This document shows positions 22,051 through 32,892 of a stretch of 64,000 nucleotides of DNA, in pieces. This DNA comes from Phanerochaete sordida (lineage: Eukaryota; Basidiomycota; Agaricomycetes; Polyporales; Phanerochaetaceae). The notes below the pieces were generated by a model. The model did no database searches. It saw nothing but the letters and a program-made list of their open reading frames with translations, and was not told where the DNA came from. Every line of letters begins with the position of its first letter. Position 1 is the first letter of the stretch. The translations under genes were made by a program, and so were the position numbers. The DNA is taken from the NCBI GenBank assembly GCA_019973155.2, contig BPQB01000112.1, positions 23,979-87,978 on the forward strand, written 5' to 3'.

Positions 22051-24713
22051 CGAGTCTTCGGCTGCAGAAGCCAGTTGGTCAGCGACCTGGAAGAACGTGC
22101 GCACGCGCGTGCGTACGTTTGAGACGAGCGCGCGACGGATGTGTCTGACGGGTAGCCGACGGTGTTGTCGTCATCGAGATCGCCGTGAGGAATAGGGACC
22201 ACACGATGGGTAGCCTCCGCCAAGTGAACCGTCTTCTAAGCGGCGCAGTATTGCCACACCAAATATTGGTGGTGGGTCGCAGAGCACCGCACCCGAGCGC
22301 ACCGCACCGCACGACTCCGATTTGGCCACGGCGGAAAATCAAGATTGTCTTCTCAGCAACATCGCCAGAGGGCAGCGGGGATTTCCCGTACCAGAGTACC
22401 GCCCGCTCAACGACGTCATACAAGGTTGAACAATCCGCCGCAGCTGCGCGACAGCGCACTCCCGTCGGCGTTGGGTGTTCAATAACCGTGGCAAGAGAAT
22501 TGGTGGGTGGGGCGTCGCAGCGCGAGCTGAGGAAGCCAGATGCAGTAGAATGGCGCGGCAAGCCTTGCATCCGTCGCAGGGCAAACGGTCACGGTGGTAC
22601 GTTCGGTATATGTCTGCCAGAGTACGCTTCTAGGTCACGATTCCTGCGGATTGCGCAGGAGATGAGCACATAGCCTGGATTGTTGCTGGGGCACGTCTGG
22701 ACTGGTGGATCCAGCAGGACAAGGAGCGGCACCGTGCGCCTGTCGGGAATCGCCCGAGCAGCGAAAGGACGCCGCTGGGAGAACCGCTCCGACCAGCCTG
22801 CCAACCGCCCGCAAGCGTTTGGTCGTGATGCCGACCGGGTTGTGACGCCTTTCGTTGAGCTCGCGCGGGAGGATGTCAGCTCCTGTTCGTGGCTGGAGAA
22901 ACCGTGCCGTGGCCAGGTTGGAGATGTATACCGAGGAGAATCCTCGAGCTTCTCGGTTCGTGCTTGTGATGACCTTTTTCGTGTCCGTGGGGCGCGCAGG
23001 GACAATCACTGTTCGCTTTCGTGCCAAAGTGAGAGGTAAACAAAACGAGAGCGACGCACTCGTGGGTAGAGCGAAAATCGAGTTTGAACGCTTCAGCTAC
23101 AGCCTATGGCGCAAAAATGTAGATGAATACGTGTTAGTCTGCATGTTATCCCGCCAGGCGCACCTTCGAGTTACGCTTTGATACTTCTGCGACCCCAGCC
23201 ACTCTCGCCCGTCATTACAGCCCCTCTTGCCTTTTCCGTAGAGTAGTTCAGACGCCGATGCAAAACGCCAGAGTAGATAGATAACGAAGAGCGGCGACGG
23301 AGTCGTGACCGTAGCCAAAGGTGGGAAACCGTGCGTCTGCCAGAGCTCCCAGATTCCAGGCGGGGATGACCTGGGAAATGCCTGCAGAGACATTGGGTGT
23401 GCTGTGCTGTAGCTCAAGTGAAGTGGTGCGCACCTGTGCGCAGACGCTGGTGTCTCTGCGCGGCGACGCATCTGCGGCACTGCGGCAGGTTGTGCCCGCG
23501 TCGCACAGAACCGAAAAGCGACCGAAGGTAACTCTGCCGTTGCGTTCGCGGCGAGATTCTGACCAAGATCCGCGTCGCATATATGTTCCACGCGGGCGGC
23601 GTATTCTTGAGCGAAGGCGTATGGCTGGTGACGGCGAAGACTGAGGCATTTCTGTTCATCGCATCTTCTGCACTCCGATACATGGGGCTCCCGAAGCGCA
23701 TGAATCGCTAAAACCTGACACGATAAGGTCAGGTTCAGGCATGTAAACTTGCGCAGGCGAAGATAAACGACACACGGCGGGTTCAGGCGCGATCAGGTCG
23801 GCAGCATGAATATTGCGTCATGCGATGGTACTAATTCGCCCGTGGGAAGCCTTTGATTGCACGCTCAGGATCTCGGCGTTCCACCCTCCTTTTGCCCTAG
23901 GGCAAACGTCTATCGCTATGAATGCAGGTCAGTCGTCTCCCAGCGACGCTCATCTCATCATCAATCACTTACCGCATGCCTTGGAGCGACGGCTTGATCG
24001 GCCACGAGATCGCGGAATACGCGTATGCCGCGATGTCCGCGGGGCTGTGCTTATGCTTTGCTGGGAGGTTGCACGAGTCTCTCAAAGCAAAATCTGATAC
24101 GACGCTTCTGCTCGAAGGTTTCTCAACATCAGCAATTAGACCAAACGAAGACCCGAGAAGAAATGGTGGCCAGCTTACCGAGATTGGATAGCGAGCAAGG
24201 TGTACTCTCTGCCCATAGCGTAGACTGCATGCTGTGCGAGATCAACGATGGTGCTTATGTCGTCGTATTCAGGAGTAGCAAAGGTCGTCGTGGAACAAGA
24301 TGCGGCGTGAGTGAAGACGCTGGGCGTCGGCGGACAGGCTCGCCCAAAAAGCGCTCGGAGACCCCATCGTGGCGCGATACTTTCCGAGTGCCACGTGGGT
24401 TAGGCGGGCGCTTCCTGTCCTCCCCGCGCTGCCACCTCGCTTTGAGCCTGTGCTGTACACGAGCTCGGAGCCAACTTGAACTCTACACCCCGTGTCGCCT
24501 CGGCGCACAAGTTCAATCCTATATCATACTATAACCTGTACTTGCTATACTGCCGCGACACATATCCTAGAGCGTAGTCGGGGTGGGTACTAGGAAGAGT
24601 ATGTGGCAGGCCTGCGTGGTGCCGCGGACGCGGAGGCAATGTTGAGGTGAGTGTCCAGCAATTGACTCATCGGGGCTCTGGAGACCACGATATGAGAAGG
24701 CTGGTCAGTTTAT
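22051..24713. other. No supported gene
   Basis: Overlapping frames on both strands, none with a phase-consistent exon chain. A small perfect inverted repeat (AACCTGAC, 7-bp loop, GTCAGGTT) lies at 23712-23734. No transposase or reverse transcriptase motif was found. Confidence 0.35.
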
Positions 24714-25405
24714 GTCGGGGATATCGCGTCGAGCAATAAACCTCGGCCTCGGGCTACTATACGCCGTGCCATCCTTCGAGCAATACGTCCAATCTGTCTT
24801 ATTGTCATTGCACCCAGCCACTGCGCGCACACGCCTGCAGGACGCTGGATATGAGGCACCTCAGGTGTTCAATTCCTGGACAAGAGTCAAAGACTCCGCG
24901 ATGCGGCAAGCAGGAGACCACCCCAGCCTTGACGAAAGCTCACACCAGCAGCCCAGATATATTCATGCTCGTCTCTGCCGTATGTCCAGCCTTCCCTTCC
25001 GTATCATACTTGCTAATAAGCAGGCTGTCCCTCGTAGCTGTCCACGGATCGTGTGAACACTCTGCAGACGAGAAGAATTCGCGACGCTGGAGACACTGCA
25101 TTACACGAGACTTTACCACAGCCAGGCTCCAACTGCTTAGCTTAGAAGACCTGTGGAGCGCGAATACGCACAAGGAATATCAGCGGTGGTGCATTTGGTG
25201 CGCTTGCCTGGTTATCAGTGCGAGGCCGCGTATTCTTGGGCCGAGGGCAGCCTGCGATGGCGAACATCTTCGAGACGTCTGGCTCCCTCGTGAGATCAAT
25301 ACGCACCAGGAACATTTTCCTCCGCTCATTTTTGCCAGGCGACGGGTCTGCACATCTCCGCGGATCGGGTGTGAACTACACACCCACTCCGATTTCGACC
25401 GGTGA
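24714..25405 (+). pseudogene. Possible gene relic of unknown family
   Basis: An ATG frame from 24714 (MSGISRRAINLGLGLLYAVP) and an overlapping frame ending at 25405 (TARLQLLSLEDLWSANTHKE; QRWCIWCACLV) are both protein-like. A plausible intron with donor GTATGT, branch TGCTAAT and acceptor AGCAG lies at 24981-25024, but exons on either side do not join in one frame. I take it as a decayed gene. No domain was recognised. Confidence 0.25.
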
Positions 25406-25810
25406 GTTGAAGGCATCTAATCAGCCCAATCGTTCGACTCGAGCTCCCCTCCCTTGATCCCTCGCGCGGAGCGCAGGCCTGTGACAGCTGGGGGGTACAT
25501 TCCTTTGGCAGTGCTGGTGTCGCCTGGACGCTGTTAGCTGCGTACCGCGCATCCTTCACCGAAGATCACCGTAGACCTACCACTCTGGGCGGAGTCTAGT
25601 CGTGCTACTGAGCCTTCTATCGCAGGGACATTTCTCGATTGCTCCCGGTGAGTGCATTGACCTCGACGTGACGGGCGTTCTATTGATGTGCGCGCATACA
25701 GCAGCACGCCGCTACGTCCGGAATATGTTACAATTCAGGGACATGATAAGCCAATCCGACAAGAGATCGTTCTCTTTCAACCTTCGCAGACGCAGCTTTC
25801 CGCCAGCGAC

Positions 25811-26284
25811 ATGTCCTCAAAGTCGAAAGCCTATCTGCTGTTTGGATTTGCCATGCGGAGACGGCCGAGGGCGCCGTACCGATTTGCGACGCGCGTCCTC
25901 GACGCAAGAGGTGGACGATGCGTGACATACAGTCCTGACGACGAGTTTCGTCCAGCGAGCGGTGATGGCGGAGGCATCGTCGTAGATGGGCTACATCGGC
26001 AATCGCTCTCAATCGTGGCGCCCAGCCACTTGCAGACACAGACCACTTTCTGCCCGACGGTGAGCTTGATCGCCATGCCTTTGATTGCTCAACGCTCTTG
26101 GCTGGCCAGCAGAAGTACTGCAGCGCGGGGATTGCCACAAGTGCTAGGGTCAAGAACCGGTCCCACCGTCAGCCCGTTCAACTCTATAACCTTTCACAGA
26201 GCCCAGGCGCGCTCAGAGTCGCGCGAAGCCTGTACCTATCATTTAGAAGGTGGAACGCAGCGTGGGTCAATCTGTGATGCGTAG
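25811..26284 (+). CDS. Uncertain ORF, 157 aa
   Basis: An ATG-initiated frame (MSSKSKAYLLFGFAMRRRPR) runs to TAG. The same frame is open upstream to 25688 without ATG and is protein-like there too (EYVTIQGHDKPIRQEIVLFQ). The opposite strand is also open for 140 codons. No splice support or domain. It may be an exon of a larger broken gene. Confidence 0.25.
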   Translation: MSSKSKAYLLFGFAMRRRPRAPYRFATRVLDARGGRCVTYSPDDEFRPASGDGGGIVVDGLHRQSLSIVAPSHLQTQTTFCPTVSLIAMPLIAQRSWLASRSTAARGLPQVLGSRTGPTVSPFNSITFHRAQARSESREACTYHLEGGTQRGSICDA

Positions 26285-26477
26285 AATAGCGTTGCGTTGC
26301 AAGTAAAACATATGAAAGTGCCATTACAGTGCCCCAAGCGCACAAACGTCCATTAATAAACGTGTAAATATCGATAGAAGATGAGAATATGCGTCCAATA
26401 CGACGTTGTCCACGATACCGCCTACGCCATAAGGCACCTATCCACGTCGAGATCGGAGGGTCAGATGATCTGGCTGG

Positions 26478-27779
26478 TTAGGCCTCGTCATCTGACCCGA
26501 GGTCCATGTCGGAGTATCCGTCGTCCGACTCGAGGTCCATGCCGCAGTCCTCGTCGTCTGAGCCCAGGTCCATATCGCAGTAGCCGTAGGGGTCGTCCTC
26601 CTGATGATCCATAACGGTGGATTCGCCTGCAGTCAGCTCACCGACAGAGTGGTCCAGCATACGGCTTTCGACGGGGGTGATGCCAGCGAAGAACGCCTCG
26701 AGAGCGGGCGTGGTGAAGGCAGAGGGGACAAGGATGGTCTCGGCGAGTACAGCGTCCGCCGTTTCGCACGAGGACTCAGCTGCGGTGGTACCAGCGAGGA
26801 CAGGCGTCATCTCGCAATATGGTGGTGCCGTAGAGCCCACGACGGCGGGATCCATAGCAGTAGTACCGGAGACTGACGCGGCGGGTTCCGGCGGGGTCGA
26901 TTTCAGGGCGAAGGCTGTGAGAGACAATCAGTGACCAGCGAAAGCTCGCTACACATCCTACCGACTATTTGGCACAGTCATGTCTTCTGCGGTCTCCGTA
27001 TAGTACTTCAAGAGGTCCTCTACCGGCTCATGCGTGGAGCCACCGCATATTGCGAGCGGTATCAGGTGAAAGTGAGTCGGCCGGTTGCGGACGCTTGTCG
27101 GAAAGCCAGGCGGCACGTCCCATCCAGGTGTCCAGCTAGGAGTGGGAAAGGCCAAGCATTAGCTGGCGTGCTTCAATAAACGAGGATAGTACGCACTTCT
27201 TCACGTAGGCTGCATATGTCGGAAAAACCAGCGGACCGAACACTGTCGTCACCCACCTGGCGACCTCCGGTCGTCCGGTCGTCCTCTCGAACTCACGGAA
27301 CAGTGTCTCGAACAAGTCCGCGTCGTCCTTGCGCTGCAGGATCTCGGTATGGCCATCGATGCCTATCCCAAACCTTCTCCGAGCCAGAGCCCAGCGGACG
27401 ATGGGGGGGTAGTGCTTAGTCGACAGTACCCGTGAAAGCCACGTGAACAGGTGGTTCGAAGCGAACACGCCGGCAAGCATCTGTGTAGTAGAGCGTCACA
27501 ATACGCCACGATGCTCACAGGTAGTTATGAGATACTGACCTTCAAGACGTATCTGCTTTCGCAGGGAAGCATCTCAAACAAAAGGTTCCAGATGTAGGGT
27601 TTTTGAGATGTATCGCCCTCGTTCTCGAATCGCTCGTTGTCGAAAAGCTGTTCTGAGATGTTGCGGAGAATCTCGAGGCAGCGGTCGCTGTTGATTTCGA
27701 ACAGGCAGCCGTGAGTTGGGCGAAGACGGACTAGCTTTACGAAGGCGGCTTGTTTCATGTGGTCGTGGAGGGTGGCCAT
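26478..27779 (-). CDS. Hypothetical protein with acidic repeat tail, four exons, about 376 aa
   Basis: Exons 27779-27540, 27480-27197, 27135-26966 and 26914-26478 join without a frame break (phases 0, 2 and 1). Introns have donors GTCAGT, GTGCGT and GTCGGT and acceptors ending ACAG, CTAG and ACAG. The first 230 residues are helical and aromatic (for example RYVLKMLAGVFASNHLFTWL and TVFGPLVFPTYAAYVKN) without a recognised domain. The last exon begins with a threonine-rich region and ends in three acidic repeats built on MDLGSDDE/MDLESDDG, often a mark of nuclear or chromatin-associated proteins. The start follows a pyrimidine-rich leader with a CATATAG element about 80 bp upstream and a palindromic motif about 180 bp upstream. 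Function unknown. Confidence 0.65.
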
Positions 27780-27960
27780 GGTGGAAGTCGGCGAGGGTGG
27801 TAGAGAGAGAGGAAGAGTTGCGTGAAGGCAACGAGGGGCCTAGCATGCTACTATATGCTGGCTGGACGGCGGCTGACAAGAGCTGGCTGGCATGGACCAG
27901 CCACGGCGGCACTTCCTGAGTTCGGTCTGGCCGAGGCCCGCTGTCTGGCCCGAATGGGAA

Positions 27961-27981
27961 GGCGCGTCATTTTGATGCGCC
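27961..27981 (-). promoter_or_regulatory. Near-palindromic GGCGC-TCAAAATGA-GCGCC motif upstream of a gene
   Basis: Read on the reverse strand it is GGCGCATCAAAATGACGCGCC with one base left out of symmetry. It lies about 180 bp upstream of the start codon at 27779 and matches the motif at 11370-11390 except for two or three bases. A transcription-factor site is inferred, not shown. Confidence 0.4.
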
Positions 27982-28134
27982 CCGCGCTCATCAAGCGACT
28001 GCGCACAGCCCAGCCGCGTTCCCGGACTCCTCTCCGCTGCCACCATCCGCTTCCTCTCCTCGGACCTGCCCGCCTTGCTCTCTGGCACTCGCCCACTCTC
28101 GTGTGTGCCCATGTATATATGTGTGCTTTGCAAC

Positions 28135-29847
28135 TCGTCGGTATGTCACATACGTGGGACTCCCCGCTCGCCGCGAAGACTGTGAGTCTACACGTTACTT
28201 TAGGTTTCGCTCATAGATTCTGTCAAATAGGCCCTCGAACTGTGAACGAGGCATCGATGCAACAGAGCGACACCGTCCCCAGTGCTTCTAGACTTCCTAG
28301 AACGACGGCGATACTATGTCATGTCGACCTCACTCTCTGCGATCGCCACGAACTCGAATCCGCAGTCACGCTCTCTCAGAGAAAGCAGACGAGAGTTTAG
28401 TCAGAGGCACTTGCGGCTCTGGCTGCTGTAGACGTGAAGCCCACCGTACGTGTACTTGCGATGTAGCGCGGACGTTATTGGCTGATGGCTGCGTGCTATA
28501 TCTCGGCAGATCATCCAGTGTTATGAATGCTGGAATTGTATCAAGATAATCGCGCTTTCGTGCATCTAAATGTCAACATAATCTAAGCTTCGACGCTGTG
28601 GCCGCGACCACCAAACACACCAATGCGAACAGTGCGAAGGAGCTTTCCTTCGCATTGTTCGAATTGTTCGTCCGGACGTCTCCGGCGTTTCTGCCGTCAG
28701 CGGCGATTAAAGCTTGAAGGCAATACTGGAGATTGACCGACGGCTCAAATAAGTAATTTCGATTACTCGGAGCGTGCTTACGAATGCTGACGATGTGGTG
28801 TCGGCAGTGGGAGAGAACGACGTACGACAGCGCAGCCGGCGATCTTCCTATCATCTTGCAGAGCTAGCTCAGACACAGGGCACGCTATTTGGAGAGCGCA
28901 AACCCACGCCCGCATGCACGGAAATCGGACCGCCAACATAACGCATCCTTGCATTCAGCGAAGCTGGCATTCCAGTGCGACCAATCATGATCAGATCTCC
29001 TGAGATCTGGGACTCGGTAGCGAGAACGCTGTAACACGTTGCTCTGTGTTTGTCTGTACGCCGTTGGGTCGTAATGCTAGGGGACATTGCGCACTTGCAG
29101 CTACGAGCGCGGCATCGACAAGTCCTATATCAGATATGGTGTCGACCTTGAGCGTGAAGTAGCGATGTTCCTGTAACCGACCGTCAGGATCGCGTCCATG
29201 AGCGACTCTAGAAGCTGACACACTGCGACGTCGCTCAAGAGCTCACACATATTCCTAACGTACTCTACGCAGCTTTCTATCAGCACGCGTTATTGCTTCT
29301 CGGTCCATACGTGCACAGAGTTCGCGTGACATCTGGCCACCCGCTGAATGCATGCCAAAGATCTGAGCTCAAGCTTATCGAGTCGCTCAGCCTTCCCCCC
29401 CTGTCCCATTCAGACCCAGCACTCCCAGCATATGGAGGTACATGCCTAAATGCAGAGTCACCGCTCGCGCACAGCGATATGCGGAGTGTGGAGGTGCGAC
29501 TGTGGTCACGCAGATGCTCGCGGCGGCGCGAGATTATGTAATCGCGGAACGTTGAACTTGGTTCCCACCTACGGCCTCCTCTATCACTACGCACGGCTGT
29601 AACCTTCACTCTCTGAGATCAGAGCTTGACCAGCACTAGGGATTTCGGCGAGAGCTCTCGACGCCTCTCCCAAGACACGTTGTCCTCCAGTACACGCGTT
29701 TTCACGGTGAAGATATCGGCGGGAGCGTAGCGTGTGAAGGATGTCGTCTGAGAAGGTATGTTTCTCGCAGTCCGTCCCCTTAGCGCAGTGTATCCAAGGA
29801 TCAACAGCTACGTATACTCATCGCCTCTTGATGCCACATCTCTGCAG
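28135..29847. other. No supported gene; one strong hairpin
   Basis: Short frames on both strands without splice support. The only notable structure is the inverted repeat at 28626-28661. The end of the stretch is the upstream region of the F-box gene starting at 29848. Confidence 0.35.
28626..28661. repeat. 16-bp inverted repeat with 4-base loop
   Basis: The left arm (28626-28641, CGAACAGTGCGAAGGA) and the right arm (28646-28661, TCCTTCGCATTGTTCG) pair at 15 of 16 positions, the remaining one being G-T, around a GCTT loop. If transcribed it would form a strong stem. It may be the remains of a miniature transposon or a precursor-like hairpin. Confidence 0.6.
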
Positions 29848-31366
29848 ATGCTGCTACCCTTCGACACGCTTACCGAAGTCATGAACCTCCTCGAACGCTG
29901 GGACGCGGCTGTCATGGCACGTACATGCAAGACGCTACAACAAGCATCGCCTCGTATTCTGTTGCGCGGCACAGTGACCATCTTATCCGATGACGACCTG
30001 CGGTCCCTTCACGCATTTCTGTCGGTCGACCAACGACGCTGCGGTTTCCTCGATTCTCTTTTGCTGCATCTGGACATCGACGACAGCGCAGAGAGCCTGG
30101 AACTTGTGACCTCGCTTCTGTCGCTGACGAAGCAACTGCAGTCCCTATTCCTGTCCAACTCCATCATATCGAAGCCCGGTCAATTGCTTCTACACGCGAT
30201 GTCCTCCTTATCCGAGCTGCGTGGACTACGCGTCGAAGGCACTTCCCACGAAATCGATGCGTTCCTGAAGGCCCTGCGCAATCCCTTGGTGTCAATCGCG
30301 GCAGAGTTCTGGGATTACAACTCCTGGGATAGTCCCGTCCGCGTCAACGCTCTACGCCATCTCTCAGGCACTCTGGAAATGCTCCATATTACCGGAGCCG
30401 GATTTGGCTTTTATGACGCGATTCCTCCAGAGTCGATCTTCCCCTTGGTCGCAGAGCTGGTGCTGGTGCTTGGGACGTACGACGATCTGGACCTCCAAGC
30501 TATCCACTACCATTTCCCCAACCTACAATCCCTGGTCATTCATGGGTACGGGTTGAATGGGGCGACACGTACAACTATACGCCACCATCGTAGCATGAGT
30601 ACCACTCAAGCCACCTGGAGGTCGATACAGTTCCTCAGAGGAAGTCTAAGCAATGTGTACGCCCTTGGCGTCATCTGCAAGGTGGAACACATCGAATTCG
30701 ACACATTGGCTTTGGGGGATTATCTGAGCTCCTACCAATTCGATCACGATATGCTTGAAACGGTCCTCGATTCGGCTCGCCCGACAACACTCCGTCTCTC
30801 GCTTGATATGCATTGTATCAACATCCCTTCACTCAGCGACGTGCTTTCAACTGCCGACGAAAGTTTGCGTTTCCTTCGGTTGATTTTGAGGTGGGAACCT
30901 GGATTCCAACCCCGCACAGATCCTTTCATCCAACTGGTGAGCTTATAGACCGCACTGGTATCTAGGGCACCTGCTAATATCTGTCCTACAGCGCTCTCTT
31001 TGTGAGACACTTCCCATACTTGCTCTGGAACACCTGCAACTCAAGCTCGAGAACTTCCCTGTCGCCAGCGACGTCTCAGGTGATTTCGTGAACCTCAACA
31101 TCCGCAAGCTCGCGTGCACTGCGTTCCTTAGCTTCACGCTGCGAACGTTCTGTCTCGAATCTGGCAACACGCCCTGGGACTATCCGCAAATCTTCGAGCG
31201 GCCCAGTGGTGCGGACGGCGACTTTTATCCTCAAAGGTACCTTCAGCTGCCTTGGGATGTCCGAGCCATGGAATTACTGGACGCATCGCCTTTCAAACTG
31301 GAGGACGATGAGGACGGACAGGACACACGAGAGGACGAGCAGGACATATCAGAGCCCGAACTGTGA
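29848..31366 (+). CDS. F-box protein, about 487 aa
   Basis: Exon 29848-30936 joins in phase 0 to 30992-31366 through a 55-bp intron with a canonical branch (GCTAAT). The start at 29848 gives an immediate F-box-like segment (LLPFDTLTEVMNLLERWDAA, then VMARTCKTL), after which leucine-rich segments repeat irregularly (SLLLHLDIDDSAESLELVTS; LQSLFLSNSII; LRGLRVEGTS). That layout, an N-terminal F-box plus degenerate leucine-rich repeats, is the usual form of Agaricomycete F-box proteins. These bind Skp1 in SCF ubiquitin ligases and choose substrates through the repeats. The C terminus is acidic (EDDEDGQDTREDEQDISEPE). An in-frame ATG at 29758 would add 30 residues ahead of the F-box and is less likely. 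The substrate is unknown. Confidence 0.75.
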
Positions 31367-32408
31367 TTATATAGTAGCATAGGTACATTGTATTTGGTCG
31401 CAACTGTTAGAAGTTAGTACCTGTGGTATAGTACAACATAACTATGATTTGTAGCGTTTCACTGACGAGCCCGCGAAGGCAGATGTGTCTTCAACAGTCT
31501 TGGCCAACACGGCACCGCGTCCCTCGTCGAGGATGGGGAGAGCGCGAGTGGGTGGCTGAGAGCAGATAGCCCGAGAACGACGCTCCAGCCATAGAAAGGA
31601 GACGACGTGCCACGTATACGACCGACGTCTGGCAACGCAGCGCGGCGCGGAGGTCGTTATACGCCATCACGAGCGCTGATCAGAGACAATCCAGGCCGCG
31701 GACGAGCGACGCTCGACGGGCAGAACTTCAAGCACGAACGCTAGACAGACTCTGTCAGCAAGAATAGGACGGAGCGCAGAATCGGCAACGACATACCGAA
31801 GGAACCCGACGCCTCAGGGCACCGAGCGCAAACAGCTACACGTGTCTCGCGTCATCCCGGCTAACGAACGGGGGCTCGTACGTGGCTGGTGCGCCGTGCT
31901 CTCGTCATAATGAGCTTCAACGCTGGTGCCGCTGCCAAGGGATAATGGCGGACGCTGCCGCTGCGACCAAGATTACAAACAGTGGTCAAAGCCAGATCCG
32001 ACGCACAAAAACTCAACGACATACCTGGACACAGCCCGAGGTCCTCCCGGCAATCAAATATGAGTACGGATGCACAAGAAAAGCCGCGGTGATGAGCACG
32101 GTAGCACCGTCTGCCCAGGTTATTCCACGAGGCCGCTGCGAGTTGAGGGTCAGCACGACGACTGCGAGACATAGCGAACGACGCGTACGCACATCGTCGG
32201 CAAATGTCCTGCAGAAAACCTATGTGATAAGATGCTTCCGCGACCGCGCCGAGTTCTGCAATTGGAAATGTCTGGGCGGGGCGCGCCTTTCGAGCCCGTG
32301 CTGGCGATCCCTAGGCTCTTTGTCTGTGGAGGATGGGTGTGAATATTCCAAACATAAATTCAAGCCGCGCACCTATTTGATATCCGCCTAGCAGCCGATC
32401 ACGGGAGA
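31367..32408. other. No supported gene
   Basis: 3' flank of the F-box gene and an unassigned stretch. The frames at 31861-32391 overlap on both strands and show no domain or splice chain. Confidence 0.35.
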
Positions 32409-32639
32409 ATGGCCCTCTCGTCCCCCACCAATCCAAGACTTTCCCAGCAGCCGGATACTCAGGCGCCGCTTGAGGTCCTTGAGCGAGAGGATCTCCAGCG
32501 TGAGGACCTCCTATCGACGGCTACTTCGCGTGGAGGGATGCTATCGATGATGTTGGAAGGCTTGCGGTCTCGCGTTTGTGTCCAATATAGACACGGTTTG
32601 TACAAGACCGTCCTCGCCGGGACTGTGCCGAGGTTCTGA
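32409..32639 (+). CDS. Uncertain small ORF, 76 aa
   Basis: ATG-initiated frame with an acidic and helical middle (LEVLEREDLQREDLL) and no domain. The opposite strand is also open (32802-32521). Retained only as a possible small gene or relic. Confidence 0.2.
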   Translation: MALSSPTNPRLSQQPDTQAPLEVLEREDLQREDLLSTATSRGGMLSMMLEGLRSRVCVQYRHGLYKTVLAGTVPRF

Positions 32640-32892
32640 AGGGAAGATTCAGCTTGCTTATTTGGCCTGTAGCAAGAACGCCATGCACACGCACGTAAAG
32701 CCGCGAACCGCGTATGCAGTGCTCGAATTCGTCTAGTCGACGGCGCTCGACGACGTCGAGATAGAGCTTGATCTCAGCTTGACCTGCGAGCACCAGCACC
32801 ATGGTAAACTCGCGCGTGTAAGCAACACGCTAGTCCAGAGGCATGAATTATGTCACAGCTGATACGCTGGAGTCGCTGACAACCCATACTAA

